This document shows positions 1 to 7,933 of a DNA stretch of 64,000 bases, one piece after another. The notes below the pieces were generated by a model. That model searched no databases, was not told the origin of the DNA, and was given only the letters and a program-made list of their open reading frames with translations. Position numbers and translations under genes: made by a program. This DNA is from Aquisalibacillus elongatus (lineage in GTDB: Bacteria; Bacillota; Bacilli; Bacillales; Alkalibacillaceae), in NCBI RefSeq assembly GCF_003843875.1, contig NZ_RKRF01000007.1:620001-684000 (forward strand). The letters are read 5' to 3'. Each line of letters begins with the position of its first letter. Within the stretch, counting starts at the first letter, position 1.

Positions 1-1854
1 TGGTGATGCCATTTCAACTGCTAGTCGCTTCTCGACACTTGATGGTAATACAGACTCTTTGTATTGGTCATCTTGCTGACCGAATAAAAACCATGATGGC
101 ATACTTACAACTTGAGCATGAATGCCTTCTTCTTTCAATTGTTCGCTAGCCTTATAAACAAGTTGAACTTCAGAACCAGAAGCTAATAATAATAAGTCTG
201 CCTGATCTTTTTCAGCTTCTTTTACAATATACGCACCCTTTTGAACGCCTTCTTTTGCCTTGCTTGCTGTCTCAGGTAAAATTGGAAGACCTTGTCTTGT
301 CAACACAAGTGCTGTAGGCTCTGTCTCGGACTGAAGAGCAATTTCCCAAGCCGCTTTTGTCTCATTTGCATCCGCAGGGCGAATTAAGTTTAAGTTAGGC
401 ATTGCACGTAGTGAAGGTAACTGTTCAATTGGTTCGTGTGTAGGACCGTCTTCACCTACTGCAATGGAATCATGGGTAAATACGTAAGTTGATGGTATTC
501 CCATTAAAGCTGATAATCTAAGTGCAGGTCTTAAGTAATCACTAAATACAAAGAATGTTCCTGCATAAGCATTAACGCCACCATGTAATGTCATCCCATT
601 TAGCGCACATGCCATAGCGAATTCACGTACACCAAACCAAATATTACGTCCTGAATAATCAGGATACTTGAAGTCGTCTTCTTCTTTTAGCGTCGTTTTA
701 TTCGAACCAGCTAAATCAGCACTTCCTCCAAATAAGTTTGGAATATTTTGAGCAAGAGCATTTAAAACTTCTCCTGATGCAGCGCGTGTAGCTAATGCTT
801 TTGAGTTTTCATCGTACTCCGGAAGATCAGCATCCCAACCTTCTGGAAGTTCGCCATTAATCGCTTGTTCAAATTCCGCAGCTAATTCTGGATGAGCTTC
901 CTTGTATTGTTCAAATAGATTCACCCAATCCTCTTCAGCTTTTTTACCACGATTAACTGCTTTTTCTTCAAAGTCAGCTTTAACATCTTCAGGTACGTGG
1001 AATTCATCATGATCCCACTCATAGTGTGCTTTAGCCAATTGACGTTCGTCATTACCTAAAGGCAAACCATGCGCATCAGCTTTTCCGCCTTTATTTGGAG
1101 CACCATAACCAATAACCGTTTTGACTTCGATTAATGTTGGTTGATCTTGATTAGTTCTTGCATCTTGAAGTGCTTTTTCAATCGTTTCCGTATCATTACC
1201 GTCTTCTACACGAATGACCTGCCAGCCATATGACTTAAAACGATCTTCTACACTTTCAGAGAATGAACGATGTAAGTCACCGTCTAATGAAATATCATTA
1301 GAATCATACATCACAATTAACTTACCTAATTTTAAGTGACCTGCTAATGAGGCTGATTCTTGAGAAACACCTTCCATTAGATCTCCATCACCACAAATGC
1401 TATAAGTATAATGGTCCACAACAGGGAATTGATCCGTGTTATATTTAGAAGCTAAAAACCTCTCAGCCATTGCCATCCCAACTGACATAGCAATACCTTG
1501 TCCTAATGGTCCAGTTGTAGCTTCCACTCCATCTGTATGACCGTACTCTGGGTGTCCTGGAGTATTAGAACCCCATTGTCGGAAGTTTTTAAGGTCATCC
1601 ATAGATACTTTATATCCTGATAAATGTAGTAAGGAATAAAGTAGCATCGACCCATGACCAGCTGATAAGACAAAACGATCACGGTTAAACCATGTCGAAT
1701 GCTTAGGATTATGATTCATGACCTTCGTCCAAAGTGTATACGCCATTGGTGCAGCACCCATTGGCATACCTGGGTGTCCAGAACTCGCTTTTTCAACTGC
1801 ATCAATTGTTAGTGTGCGAATTGTATTAATTGATTTTTGCTCTACAGTACTCAT
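1..1854 (-). CDS. tkt: Transketolase (3' end outside window)
   Basis: Thiamine-diphosphate enzyme of the pentose phosphate pathway that moves two-carbon units between sugar phosphates in the cytosol. I translated the minus strand from ATG at 1854, where AGAAAGGGG lies just upstream. The protein opens with MSTVEQKSINTIRTL and carries the family motifs KASSGHPGMPMGAAP near the N terminus, AGHGSMLLYSLLHLSGY and a GDGD-type cofactor loop. In the C-terminal half it has HDSIAVGEDGPTHEPIEQL. About 618 codons are present. Transketolases of this type are near 665 residues, so roughly 50 C-terminal residues lie beyond base 1. Its neighbour ynzC and the nearby lexA match the tkt neighbourhood of B. subtilis. 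Identification is firm. Confidence 0.97.
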   Translation of the reverse strand, partial: MSTVEQKSINTIRTLTIDAVEKASSGHPGMPMGAAPMAYTLWTKVMNHNPKHSTWFNRDRFVLSAGHGSMLLYSLLHLSGYKVSMDDLKNFRQWGSNTPGHPEYGHTDGVEATTGPLGQGIAMSVGMAMAERFLASKYNTDQFPVVDHYTYSICGDGDLMEGVSQESASLAGHLKLGKLIVMYDSNDISLDGDLHRSFSESVEDRFKSYGWQVIRVEDGNDTETIEKALQDARTNQDQPTLIEVKTVIGYGAPNKGGKADAHGLPLGNDERQLAKAHYEWDHDEFHVPEDVKADFEEKAVNRGKKAEEDWVNLFEQYKEAHPELAAEFEQAINGELPEGWDADLPEYDENSKALATRAASGEVLNALAQNIPNLFGGSADLAGSNKTTLKEEDDFKYPDYSGRNIWFGVREFAMACALNGMTLHGGVNAYAGTFFVFSDYLRPALRLSALMGIPSTYVFTHDSIAVGEDGPTHEPIEQLPSLRAMPNLNLIRPADANETKAAWEIALQSETEPTALVLTRQGLPILPETASKAKEGVQKGAYIVKEAEKDQADLLLLASGSEVQLVYKASEQLKEEGIHAQVVSMPSWFLFGQQDDQYKESVLPSSVEKRLAVEMASP

Positions 1855-1988
1855 TTTTTTACCCCTTTCTTCTCCGTTCATACCAGTTACCACCATTAAT
1901 CCTAAACGGTTATGTAACATCTGGCAAGAATATTTATGAACTAAATGATAGTATGACTCATATGAATCGACATTATCATTAAACATCT

Positions 1989-2017
1989 ATTATATTATAA
2001 CAAAAAATTTAGCTAAA
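1989..2017 (-). promoter_or_regulatory. Putative SigA promoter of tkt
   Basis: On the minus strand TTTAGC (2012-2017) is separated by 17 bases from TATAAT (1989-1994). A second overlapping TATAAT lies at 1994-1999. It would give tkt a leader of about 125 nt. The rest of the 1855-2065 gap shows nothing else I can name. Confidence 0.5.
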
Positions 2018-2038
2018 CTCTTTTATATGTAAAATGAA

Positions 2039-2059
2039 GAACTCCTTAAACAGGAGTTC
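2039..2059 (-). terminator. Terminator downstream of ynzC
   Basis: Perfect 8-bp stem GAACTCCT/AGGAGTTC with a 5-nt loop, starting 6 nt after the ynzC stop. On the minus strand it is followed by the T-rich stretch TTCATTTTA. Confidence 0.7.
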
Positions 2060-2065
2060 ACATCC

Positions 2066-2299
2066 TTAATGGTTTTGGTCGCGATTCTTTTCATCTTTTA
2101 ACTTTTCTGGAGTAACGTCTGAACCTTCAGGGTCTACGACTTTCACTGATTTTAATTGGTTTTTAAAAGACTGTCTAAATGCTTGAAGATACTCTTCTCT
2201 AAGCCTTTTTTGCTCTTTCTTTTCTTGATCCGTTAGCCCTTCCGTTTTAGACTTATTGGCTAACTCATTTATGCGTTTAATACGCTCATCTGAAATCAT
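2066..2299 (-). CDS. ynzC: UPF0291 (DUF896) family protein YnzC
   Basis: Small cytoplasmic protein of 77 residues, the usual length for the family. It has the characteristic N-terminal ISDERIKRINELA helix, the LRxEYLQAFR segment, and the conserved centre VKVVDPEGSDVTPEKLK. The molecular function of the family is not established. In B. subtilis ynzC lies in the SOS-controlled yneA-yneB-ynzC group beside lexA. Here yneA and yneB are missing and ynzC alone faces lexA, while tkt follows downstream. The ATG is preceded by AAAGGAG. The terminator at 2039-2059 suggests a single-gene transcript from the divergent promoter at 2332-2360. Confidence 0.9.
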   Translation of the reverse strand: MISDERIKRINELANKSKTEGLTDQEKKEQKRLREEYLQAFRQSFKNQLKSVKVVDPEGSDVTPEKLKDEKNRDQNH

Positions 2300-2331
2300 T
2301 TATAAAACTCCTTTAATTAGTTTCCTATGTC

Positions 2332-2360
2332 ATTTTATCGTGTGATAGATTTTAAGACAA
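2332..2360 (-). promoter_or_regulatory. Putative SigA promoter of ynzC
   Basis: TTGTCT (2355-2360) and TAAAAT (2332-2337) on the minus strand with 17-bp spacing, about 33 bp before the ynzC ATG. The LexA box at 2377-2390 lies about 17 bp upstream of this -35, so shared SOS control is possible but less direct than for lexA. Confidence 0.55.
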
Positions 2361-2376
2361 GTTATTCGAAAAATTA

Positions 2377-2390
2377 CGAACGAATGTTTG
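2377..2390. promoter_or_regulatory. LexA (SOS) box in the lexA/ynzC divergent region
   Basis: CGAACGAATGTTTG matches the Gram-positive SOS consensus CGAACRNRYGTTYC at all positions but the last, where G keeps the palindrome. It overlaps the -35 element of the lexA promoter, the expected position for LexA autorepression. Confidence 0.88.
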
Positions 2391-2416
2391 CATATGCTGG
2401 TTAATATTGCTATAAT
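2388..2416 (+). promoter_or_regulatory. SigA promoter of lexA
   Basis: TTGCAT (2388-2393), a 17-bp spacer and a perfect TATAAT (2411-2416). The -35 is partly covered by the LexA box. The predicted transcript starts about 25 nt before the lexA start codon. Confidence 0.8.
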
Positions 2417-2447
2417 ATGGACAGGATGAAACGTTGGGGTGAATAAA

Positions 2448-3068
2448 TTGAAGAAACTATCTAAAAGACAAAAAGAGATTTTCGATTTTATCGTTGAGAA
2501 TGTAAATTTAAAAGGTTATCCACCATCTGTAAGGGAGATAGCTGAAGCAGTAGGATTAGCTTCTAGCTCAACGGTTCATGGGCACTTATCTCGTTTAGAA
2601 GAAAAGGGATTTATTAGACGAGATCCAACTAAACCTAGAGCGATTGAGATTGTATATGATGATGGAAGTGCTGTTCATGAGAGAGGTGCTATGTATGCGC
2701 CGTTAATTGGTAAAGTAACAGCAGGTGAACCCATTACAGCCATTGAAAATATTGAAGAATATATTCCGATTCCTTCAACTGTCTCAGCTACAGAAGATGA
2801 TGTTTTTGTCCTCTCAATTGAGGGTGACAGTATGATTGAAGCTGGTATATATGATCAAGATTTAGTGATTGTACGTAAGCAAGCAACAGCAATTAATGGA
2901 GATATCGTCGTTGCTATGACGGACGAGGATGAAGCGACCGTTAAACGATTTTTTAAAGACGACAACAGATATCGTCTCGTACCAGAAAACCCAACTATGG
3001 AACCAATAATCTTAGACAATGTGACTGTTTTGGGTAAAGTGATTGGATTATATCGTGAAATTCATTAA
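2448..3068 (+). CDS. lexA: LexA, SOS repressor and autopeptidase
   Basis: Transcriptional repressor of the DNA-damage response that cleaves itself when stimulated by RecA filaments. The N-terminal winged helix (about 1-65) includes [19 protein letters not shown]. The peptidase domain shows the Ala92-Gly93 cleavage site in VTAGEP, catalytic Ser128 in GDSM and Lys166 in ATVKRF. I chose TTG at 2448 (206 residues) because GGGGTGA ends 5 nt before it and the protein then opens MKKLSKRQ as in B. subtilis LexA. A GTG at 2439 is in frame but overlaps that ribosome site. It is the only plus-strand gene here and carries its own operator. The SOS division inhibitor yneA is not beside it. Confidence 0.96.
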   Translation: MKKLSKRQKEIFDFIVENVNLKGYPPSVREIAEAVGLASSSTVHGHLSRLEEKGFIRRDPTKPRAIEIVYDDGSAVHERGAMYAPLIGKVTAGEPITAIENIEEYIPIPSTVSATEDDVFVLSIEGDSMIEAGIYDQDLVIVRKQATAINGDIVVAMTDEDEATVKRFFKDDNRYRLVPENPTMEPIILDNVTVLGKVIGLYREIH

Positions 3069-3077
3069 TAACATTAA

Positions 3078-3108
3078 AAGGGCTGTACTCTTTAAGAGAA
3101 CAGCCCTT
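3078..3108 (+). terminator. Terminator of lexA
   Basis: AAGGGCTGT pairs with ACAGCCCTT, and the interior CTCTT/AAGAG extends the stem. TCTTTGTCTTTT follows on the plus strand. It begins 10 nt after the lexA stop. Confidence 0.85.
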
Positions 3109-3129
3109 CTTTGTCTTTTAAGATTAAAA

Positions 3130-3157
3130 CCCCTTAATACTTTCTCGTATTGAGGGG
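3130..3157 (-). terminator. Terminator of glnA
   Basis: An 11-bp stem (CCCCTTAATAC with GTATTGAGGGG, one G-T pair) and TTTTAATCTT on the minus strand after it. It lies between the convergent genes glnA and lexA. Confidence 0.85.
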
Positions 3158-3166
3158 TCAGAAATA

Positions 3167-4501
3167 TTAATATGAACTTAGGTACTGCTCTCTCTCCCAA
3201 GGGTGTACTTGGGTGCGGAACATATCCCATTCGATTTCTTTTGATTCAATAAAGTGTTCTAACAAGTGCTCACCTAGTGCATCTGTGATGATCTCATCTT
3301 GTTTTAAATATTGTAATGCATCATACAATGTTGCTGGTAGATCCTGAACACCGTTTGCCTCACGTTCTTGTTTATCCATCACATAAATGTTGCGATCAAC
3401 TGGTTCTGGCGCTTCAAGTTCATTTTTTACACCGTCAAGGCCAGCTGCTAACATTACTGACATCGCCATATATGGGTTAGCTGATGGGTCGACACTACGT
3501 GCTTCAATACGCGTGCTTAAACCTCGTGAAGATGGTACACGAACTAATGGACTACGGTTTTGTCCTGACCATGCCACGTAACAAGGTGCTTCAAACCCTG
3601 GAACTAGACGCTTATAAGAGTTTACAGTCGGGTTAGTAACCGCAGTGAAGTTCACCGCATGCTTTATAATTCCAGCAGTGAATTGATAAGCCGTCTTGCT
3701 TAATTGCTCTTCACCATTCGGGTCAAAGAAAGCATTCTCTTTCCCTTTAAAAAGCGACATATTAGCATGCATGCCTGAACCGTTCACACCAAATAATGGT
3801 TTCGGCATGAATGTAGCGTGCAGTCCATGCTTACGCGCAATTGTTTTTACTACTAATTTAAATGTTTGAATATCATCACAGTGTTTAATCGCATCTGCAT
3901 ATTTAAAGTCAATTTCGTGTTGTCCTGGTGCTACTTCGTGGTGTGATGCTTCAATTTCAAAGCCCATCTCTTCAAGTTCTAATACAATATCACGACGACA
4001 GTTTTCACCTAAGTCAGTTGGTGCAAGGTCAAAATAACCACCTTTATCGTTTAATTCCATTGTTGGCTCGCCTTTTTCATCTAATTTGAATAAGAAGAAT
4101 TCGGGCTCTGTACCAATATTAAAAGCAGTGAAGCCTAATTTCTCCATGCGTTCAAGGTTACGCTTTAAGTTATAACGTGGGCAACCTTCAAACGGTGTGC
4201 CGTCTGGATTATAAATGTCACAAATAAAACGTGCTACTTTACCTTTTTCAGACGTCCATGGGAATACGACGAACGTATCTAAATCTGGATGTAATTTCAT
4301 GTCCGATTCTTCAATACGTACGAAACCTTCGATTGAAGATCCGTCAAACATCATTTGATTGTCTAGAGCCTTATCCAATTGGCTTAGTGGAATTTCCACG
4401 TTCTTAATAGTACCTAATAAGTCTGTGAACTGTAGTCGAATGAATCTCACATTTTCCTCTTCAATGATTTTGTAAATCTCTTCTTTTGTAAATTTACTCA
4501 T
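3167..4501 (-). CDS. glnA: Glutamine synthetase, type I
   Basis: Makes glutamine from glutamate, ammonia and ATP in the cytosol, and is the main ammonium-assimilating enzyme. The protein is 444 residues, identical to the B. subtilis GSI-alpha length. It begins with the beta-grasp domain ([20 protein letters not shown]). The catalytic domain has [15 protein letters not shown], the ATP-site [12 protein letters not shown] and the flexible-loop region [17 protein letters not shown]. There is no adenylylation-type Tyr segment expected of the GSI-beta form. It is second in the glnR-glnA operon, 33 nt after glnR. Control is therefore expected by GlnR at the box at 5005-5021, with feedback-inhibited GlnA acting as the sensor in this family. 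Confidence 0.98.
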   Translation of the reverse strand: MSKFTKEEIYKIIEEENVRFIRLQFTDLLGTIKNVEIPLSQLDKALDNQMMFDGSSIEGFVRIEESDMKLHPDLDTFVVFPWTSEKGKVARFICDIYNPDGTPFEGCPRYNLKRNLERMEKLGFTAFNIGTEPEFFLFKLDEKGEPTMELNDKGGYFDLAPTDLGENCRRDIVLELEEMGFEIEASHHEVAPGQHEIDFKYADAIKHCDDIQTFKLVVKTIARKHGLHATFMPKPLFGVNGSGMHANMSLFKGKENAFFDPNGEEQLSKTAYQFTAGIIKHAVNFTAVTNPTVNSYKRLVPGFEAPCYVAWSGQNRSPLVRVPSSRGLSTRIEARSVDPSANPYMAMSVMLAAGLDGVKNELEAPEPVDRNIYVMDKQEREANGVQDLPATLYDALQYLKQDEIITDALGEHLLEHFIESKEIEWDMFRTQVHPWEREQYLSSY

Positions 4502-4534
4502 GCTTAATGTTTTCCTCCTATTTTTCCATCGAAT

Positions 4535-4945
4535 CTAGTGATAAAACCTTGAAAGGTCTCCTTGATTGATGGATGGTTTATTTAAGTAACCAGATTCAAG
4601 AAGCTCGCGTCTTAATAAACGATGTAATTCTTTCTCTGATAAATCTTCTTTGTATTTTGAATCTTGATTGCGCTCTTTCGATTCACCTTCTTGAACTTGG
4701 TTTTCCCTCAGTTTTAACACTTGCTTAATTCCAGCTAGATTAACGCCTTCATCAATTAAACGTTTAATTTCAATTAAACGATCAACGTCATAAAAGCTGA
4801 ACAAACGCCTGTTTCCATCTGATCGTAGTGGTGTCACTAAATTTTTCTCTTCATAATAACGGATTTGTCTTGCACTTAATTCCGTTAACTCCGACACAAT
4901 ACTGATCGGAAAAAGCGGCATCGCCTTGCGATCTTTATAGTCCAT
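4535..4945 (-). CDS. glnR: GlnR, MerR-family nitrogen repressor
   Basis: DNA-binding repressor of glnRA and other nitrogen genes during nitrogen excess. The N-terminal MerR winged helix (about 14-80) includes MPLFPISIV, LSARQIRYYEEKNLV and NRRLFSFYDVDRL. A charged linker and the C-terminal signalling tail ending QGDLSRFYH follow. I chose ATG at 4945 (136 residues): it has GGAGGTG 7 nt upstream and matches the family N terminus. A longer frame reaching 4990 would run through the promoter. It lies upstream of glnA in one transcription unit. A perfect GlnR/TnrA-type operator precedes its promoter, so it is likely self-regulated. Confidence 0.96.
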   Translation of the reverse strand: MDYKDRKAMPLFPISIVSELTELSARQIRYYEEKNLVTPLRSDGNRRLFSFYDVDRLIEIKRLIDEGVNLAGIKQVLKLRENQVQEGESKERNQDSKYKEDLSEKELHRLLRRELLESGYLNKPSINQGDLSRFYH

Positions 4946-4970
4946 TATTGACACCTCCAATTTAATATAT

Positions 4971-5000
4971 AGTATACACTTAAGGTACAAAAGTTGTCAA
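4971..5000 (-). promoter_or_regulatory. SigA promoter of glnR-glnA
   Basis: A perfect TTGACA (4995-5000) and TATACT (4971-4976) on the minus strand, 18-bp spacer. It ends 26 bp before the glnR ATG. Confidence 0.8.
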
Positions 5001-5004
5001 GGGA

Positions 5005-5021
5005 TGTTAAGAAAGTTTACA
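5005..5021. promoter_or_regulatory. GlnR/TnrA-type operator
   Basis: TGTTAAGAAAGTTTACA fits the consensus TGTNAN7TNACA at every fixed position. It sits 4 bp upstream of the glnR -35 element, the position of the upstream glnRA operator in B. subtilis. Confidence 0.85.
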
Positions 5022-5030
5022 CATAAAAAT

Positions 5031-5056
5031 AACATAGCAACCGTAATTGCTATGTT
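5031..5056 (-). terminator. Terminator at the end of ynbB
   Basis: A perfect 10-bp stem AACATAGCAA/TTGCTATGTT overlapping the ynbB stop codon, followed on the minus strand by ATTTTTATG. It separates hflX-ynbB from glnR-glnA. Confidence 0.8.
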
Positions 5057-6296
5057 AACGTTTTTGAATTTCTTTTTGTAATTGCAAAACACCTTCTGTA
5101 ATGGCTATTTTGACATGTTCATAAGTTAAGCCACCTTGTACATACAAGGTATAGGGTTCTCTAATCGGACCATCGGCTGTTAATTCTAAACTTGCTCCTT
5201 GAATAAAAGTTCCGGCAGCCATGATGACATCATGGTCATAACCTGGCATATAACTTGGGTATGGTTTGACATGAGAGTTGATTGGCGATTGTTCTTGAAC
5301 TGTTTGTGCAAATCGGACCATTTCTTCCTTATGGATAAATGTTATAGACTGAATCAAATCAGTTCTTGATTCACTTGGGCCTGGTGTTGTTGTGTATCCA
5401 AAGTCATTTAATAATTGAGAAGTATAAATCGCACCTTTTAGAGCTTCGCCTACAACATGTGGCGCTAAAAACAGGCCTTGGTACATCTCTTGTAAGCTAT
5501 TTAGACTTGCGCCTGTTTCTTTTCCCAAGCCAGGTGCAACTAAAAAGTTCGCACACTTATGAATCAAATCCTTTTTACCGACTATATAACCACCAGTTTT
5601 AACGATCCCTGCCCCAGGATTTTTTATTAATGACCCAGCAATTAAATCTGCACCAACATCAGTTGGCTCTTTTCGTTCAACAAATTCACCGTAACAATTA
5701 TCAACAAAAATGATTAAATCATTATTAATCGCTTTTATAAAATCAACCATTTCCTTTATATCTTCAATCGAGAATGATGGTCTGTTGTCATAACCTTTTG
5801 ACCGTTGAATCGCGACGATTTTAATGTTAGGATTTAACGCCTCTTCTATTCCATTAAAATCGACGCCTCCATTTACCTTCAGTGCAACCTCTTGATAACC
5901 AATACCAAAGTCCCTCAGTGAACCATCACCATCAACCCTTTCTTTAATCCCGATGACACTTTCTAATGTGTCATAAGGACGACCAGTGATATACAAAAGT
6001 TCTTCACCTGGTCTTAAGTTACCAAATAATGCGGTTGTAATTGCATGTGTTCCAGATACGATTTGCGGTCGGACCAGGGCATCCTCGCTATTAAATACTT
6101 GGGCATACAACTCTTCTAATTTTTCTCTACCCATATCATCATAGCCATAGCCAGTTGTTGGGTTAAAATGATGATCACCAACATTTAGTTTACGGAAAGC
6201 GTTTAATACTTTTTGTTGGTTATAAGTTACGGTTTTTGATACGTCTGATAGTTCATTTTCGATTTTATGTTCTATTTCAATCATTTGATTAAACAT
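5055..6296 (-). CDS. ynbB: YnbB, PLP-dependent Cys/Met metabolism-like enzyme
   Basis: Fold-type I pyridoxal-phosphate enzyme of the family named after methionine gamma-lyase and 'aluminium resistance' proteins. The real substrate is not established. PLP features are seen: SGTHAI in the phosphate-binding region, the aspartate of VDNCYGEF near residue 199, and a likely Schiff-base lysine near 225 in SLIKNPG. ATG at 6296 (413 residues) is preferred because a weak GAGTGA lies upstream. A GTG at 6311 would overlap the end of hflX but has no visible ribosome site. Length and sequence are typical. The gene is the distal partner of hflX, as in B. subtilis (ynbA-ynbB). Confidence 0.85.
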   Translation of the reverse strand: MFNQMIEIEHKIENELSDVSKTVTYNQQKVLNAFRKLNVGDHHFNPTTGYGYDDMGREKLEELYAQVFNSEDALVRPQIVSGTHAITTALFGNLRPGEELLYITGRPYDTLESVIGIKERVDGDGSLRDFGIGYQEVALKVNGGVDFNGIEEALNPNIKIVAIQRSKGYDNRPSFSIEDIKEMVDFIKAINNDLIIFVDNCYGEFVERKEPTDVGADLIAGSLIKNPGAGIVKTGGYIVGKKDLIHKCANFLVAPGLGKETGASLNSLQEMYQGLFLAPHVVGEALKGAIYTSQLLNDFGYTTTPGPSESRTDLIQSITFIHKEEMVRFAQTVQEQSPINSHVKPYPSYMPGYDHDVIMAAGTFIQGASLELTADGPIREPYTLYVQGGLTYEHVKIAITEGVLQLQKEIQKR

Positions 6297-6303
6297 TTTT
6301 ACG

Positions 6304-7545
6304 TCACTCACTTTGTAGTTGGTTGTATAATGGCATGTCGGAGTCTATAAAACCTGTTACATGGAATGCATCTTCATCTTCGGCGTATTTTTCTAACTCA
6401 ACGATCGAATCCTGTTTTAGGCGGTTTAATAATTTTCCTTCACTAGGTGAAATGAATACATCGTAATGTTCCCACTCATCTTTTAATACTTCTTCGATTT
6501 TTAATTTTAATTTCGTTAGATCATCATGATTTAAAGCACTTAGCTGAATGCTCGGTTGTGTAAATGGGAAAAATTCTTGGTCTAGTAAATCGGCTTTATT
6601 ATAAACCGTTAAAATCGGTAAATGATCTGCATTTAGTTCTTTTAATATTTCTTTGACTGTTTTTTCATGTTCGATGGCATCATCATCCGAACAATCAACA
6701 ACATGTAAAATAAAATCCGCTTCTGTCACTTCTTCTAATGTAGACCTAAATGCCGCAACTAATGTAGTCGGTAACTTCTGAATAAATCCTACTGTATCTG
6801 ACACTAGTGCGTGAAATCCACTTGGGAGTGTAATCTTTCTTGTTAAAGGGTCTAGTGTTGCAAATAACTTGTCTTCCTCAAGAGATTTCTCGTCTGTTAG
6901 TCGATTAAATAACGTTGATTTACCCGCATTGGTATACCCTACGATGGATATTTGAAACGCAGAACGACGTTTTCTGTTTTCACGGTATTGTTTACGTTGC
7001 TTAACGACTTGTTCTAAAGACCTCTTAATGTCCGTAATTCTGTTACGTATATGTCTTCTATCTGTTTCTAGTTTTGTCTCACCAGGACCCCTAGTCCCAA
7101 TTCCACCGCCTAATCGTGACAAAGCTTCACCTTGACCCTGCAATCTAGGAAGCATGTACTCAAGCTGAGCTAATTCAACTTGGAGTTTACCCTCTTTCGT
7201 TCTTGCACGCATCGCAAAAATATCCAATATTAACTGCGTGCGGTCGATAATCTTAATATCCCATGTGTTCGATAAATTGCGTGCCTGTGACGGTGTTAGT
7301 TCACTATTGATGATTGCAACTTGAATATCTTGATCTTCTATAAAGTGTTTAATATCTTCTGTTTTACCTGTACCGATATAATAAGAAGAATGAATTTGAT
7401 TTCGTTTCTGTGTGAACGTTTCAATGATTTCAGCGTTAACGGTTTCAGCTAATGCCTTTAACTCTTCCATCGAGGATTGAAATGAACGGTCATCCTCTGT
7501 TTGAATTTGGCAACCGATTAATATTGTCCTTTCTTGACCTTCCAT
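6304..7545 (-). CDS. hflX: GTPase HflX
   Basis: Ribosome-associated GTPase that in studied bacteria splits stalled or hibernating 70S ribosomes, especially under stress. The protein is 413 residues. It has an N-terminal HflX domain, a helical linker with GGGIGTRGPGETKLETDRR (about 146-164), then the G domain with GYTNAGKST (203-211), the DTVGF switch II motif and NKAD. A short C-terminal domain follows. The ATG is preceded by GAAGGAG. It is first in a two-gene unit with ynbB. In B. subtilis nrdIEF, ymaB, cwlC and spoVK lie between hfq and hflX. Here hfq is the direct neighbour, with a terminator between them. Confidence 0.96.
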   Translation of the reverse strand: MEGQERTILIGCQIQTEDDRSFQSSMEELKALAETVNAEIIETFTQKRNQIHSSYYIGTGKTEDIKHFIEDQDIQVAIINSELTPSQARNLSNTWDIKIIDRTQLILDIFAMRARTKEGKLQVELAQLEYMLPRLQGQGEALSRLGGGIGTRGPGETKLETDRRHIRNRITDIKRSLEQVVKQRKQYRENRKRRSAFQISIVGYTNAGKSTLFNRLTDEKSLEEDKLFATLDPLTRKITLPSGFHALVSDTVGFIQKLPTTLVAAFRSTLEEVTEADFILHVVDCSDDDAIEHEKTVKEILKELNADHLPILTVYNKADLLDQEFFPFTQPSIQLSALNHDDLTKLKLKIEEVLKDEWEHYDVFISPSEGKLLNRLKQDSIVELEKYAEDEDAFHVTGFIDSDMPLYNQLQSE

Positions 7546-7633
7546 GAATGAACTCCTTCAATTACTTTATTGGTTATACTTATATTCTTTAGAATAACAT
7601 GTTTTGCTCTTTTTAAAACGTGAAACACAAAAT

Positions 7634-7664
7634 AAGCCTAACTCCATGAGATGGGGTTAGGCTT
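7634..7664 (-). terminator. Terminator of the hfq transcript
   Basis: A 14-bp stem starting AAGCCTAAC and ending GTTAGGCTT with a 3-nt apex, then ATTTTGTGTTT on the minus strand. Confidence 0.88.
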
Positions 7665-7686
7665 ATACCTATCATATGTTAATAAA

Positions 7687-7908
7687 TTATGATTCCAGGT
7701 CAATATTTCTAGAAGGAGCAAATGTTGAAATCGCATGTTTGAAAATTAATTGCTGCTTACCTTCTGTTTCAATTAGTATCGTAAAATTATCAAATGATTT
7801 AATAACACCCCTTAGTTGAAAACCATTTGTCAAAAATACGGTTAGTGGCACTTTCTCCTTGCGTAACTTATTCAAATAAGTATCTTGTACATTTGTAGAA
7901 TTAGACAT
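7687..7908 (-). CDS. hfq: RNA chaperone Hfq
   Basis: Hexameric Sm-like protein that binds A- and U-rich RNA. Its role in Gram-positive sRNA regulation is milder than in enterobacteria. At 73 residues it equals the B. subtilis length. It has the N-terminal helix ([16 protein letters not shown]), the Sm1 motif ([24 protein letters not shown]) and Sm2 ([13 protein letters not shown]). The long C-terminal tail of enterobacterial Hfq is absent. It lies 25 nt after miaA in the mutS-mutL-miaA-hfq run and is followed by a strong terminator. Confidence 0.97.
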   Translation of the reverse strand: MSNSTNVQDTYLNKLRKEKVPLTVFLTNGFQLRGVIKSFDNFTILIETEGKQQLIFKHAISTFAPSRNIDLES

Positions 7909-7933
7909 TCATAACTCCTCCTCTATCTATCTG

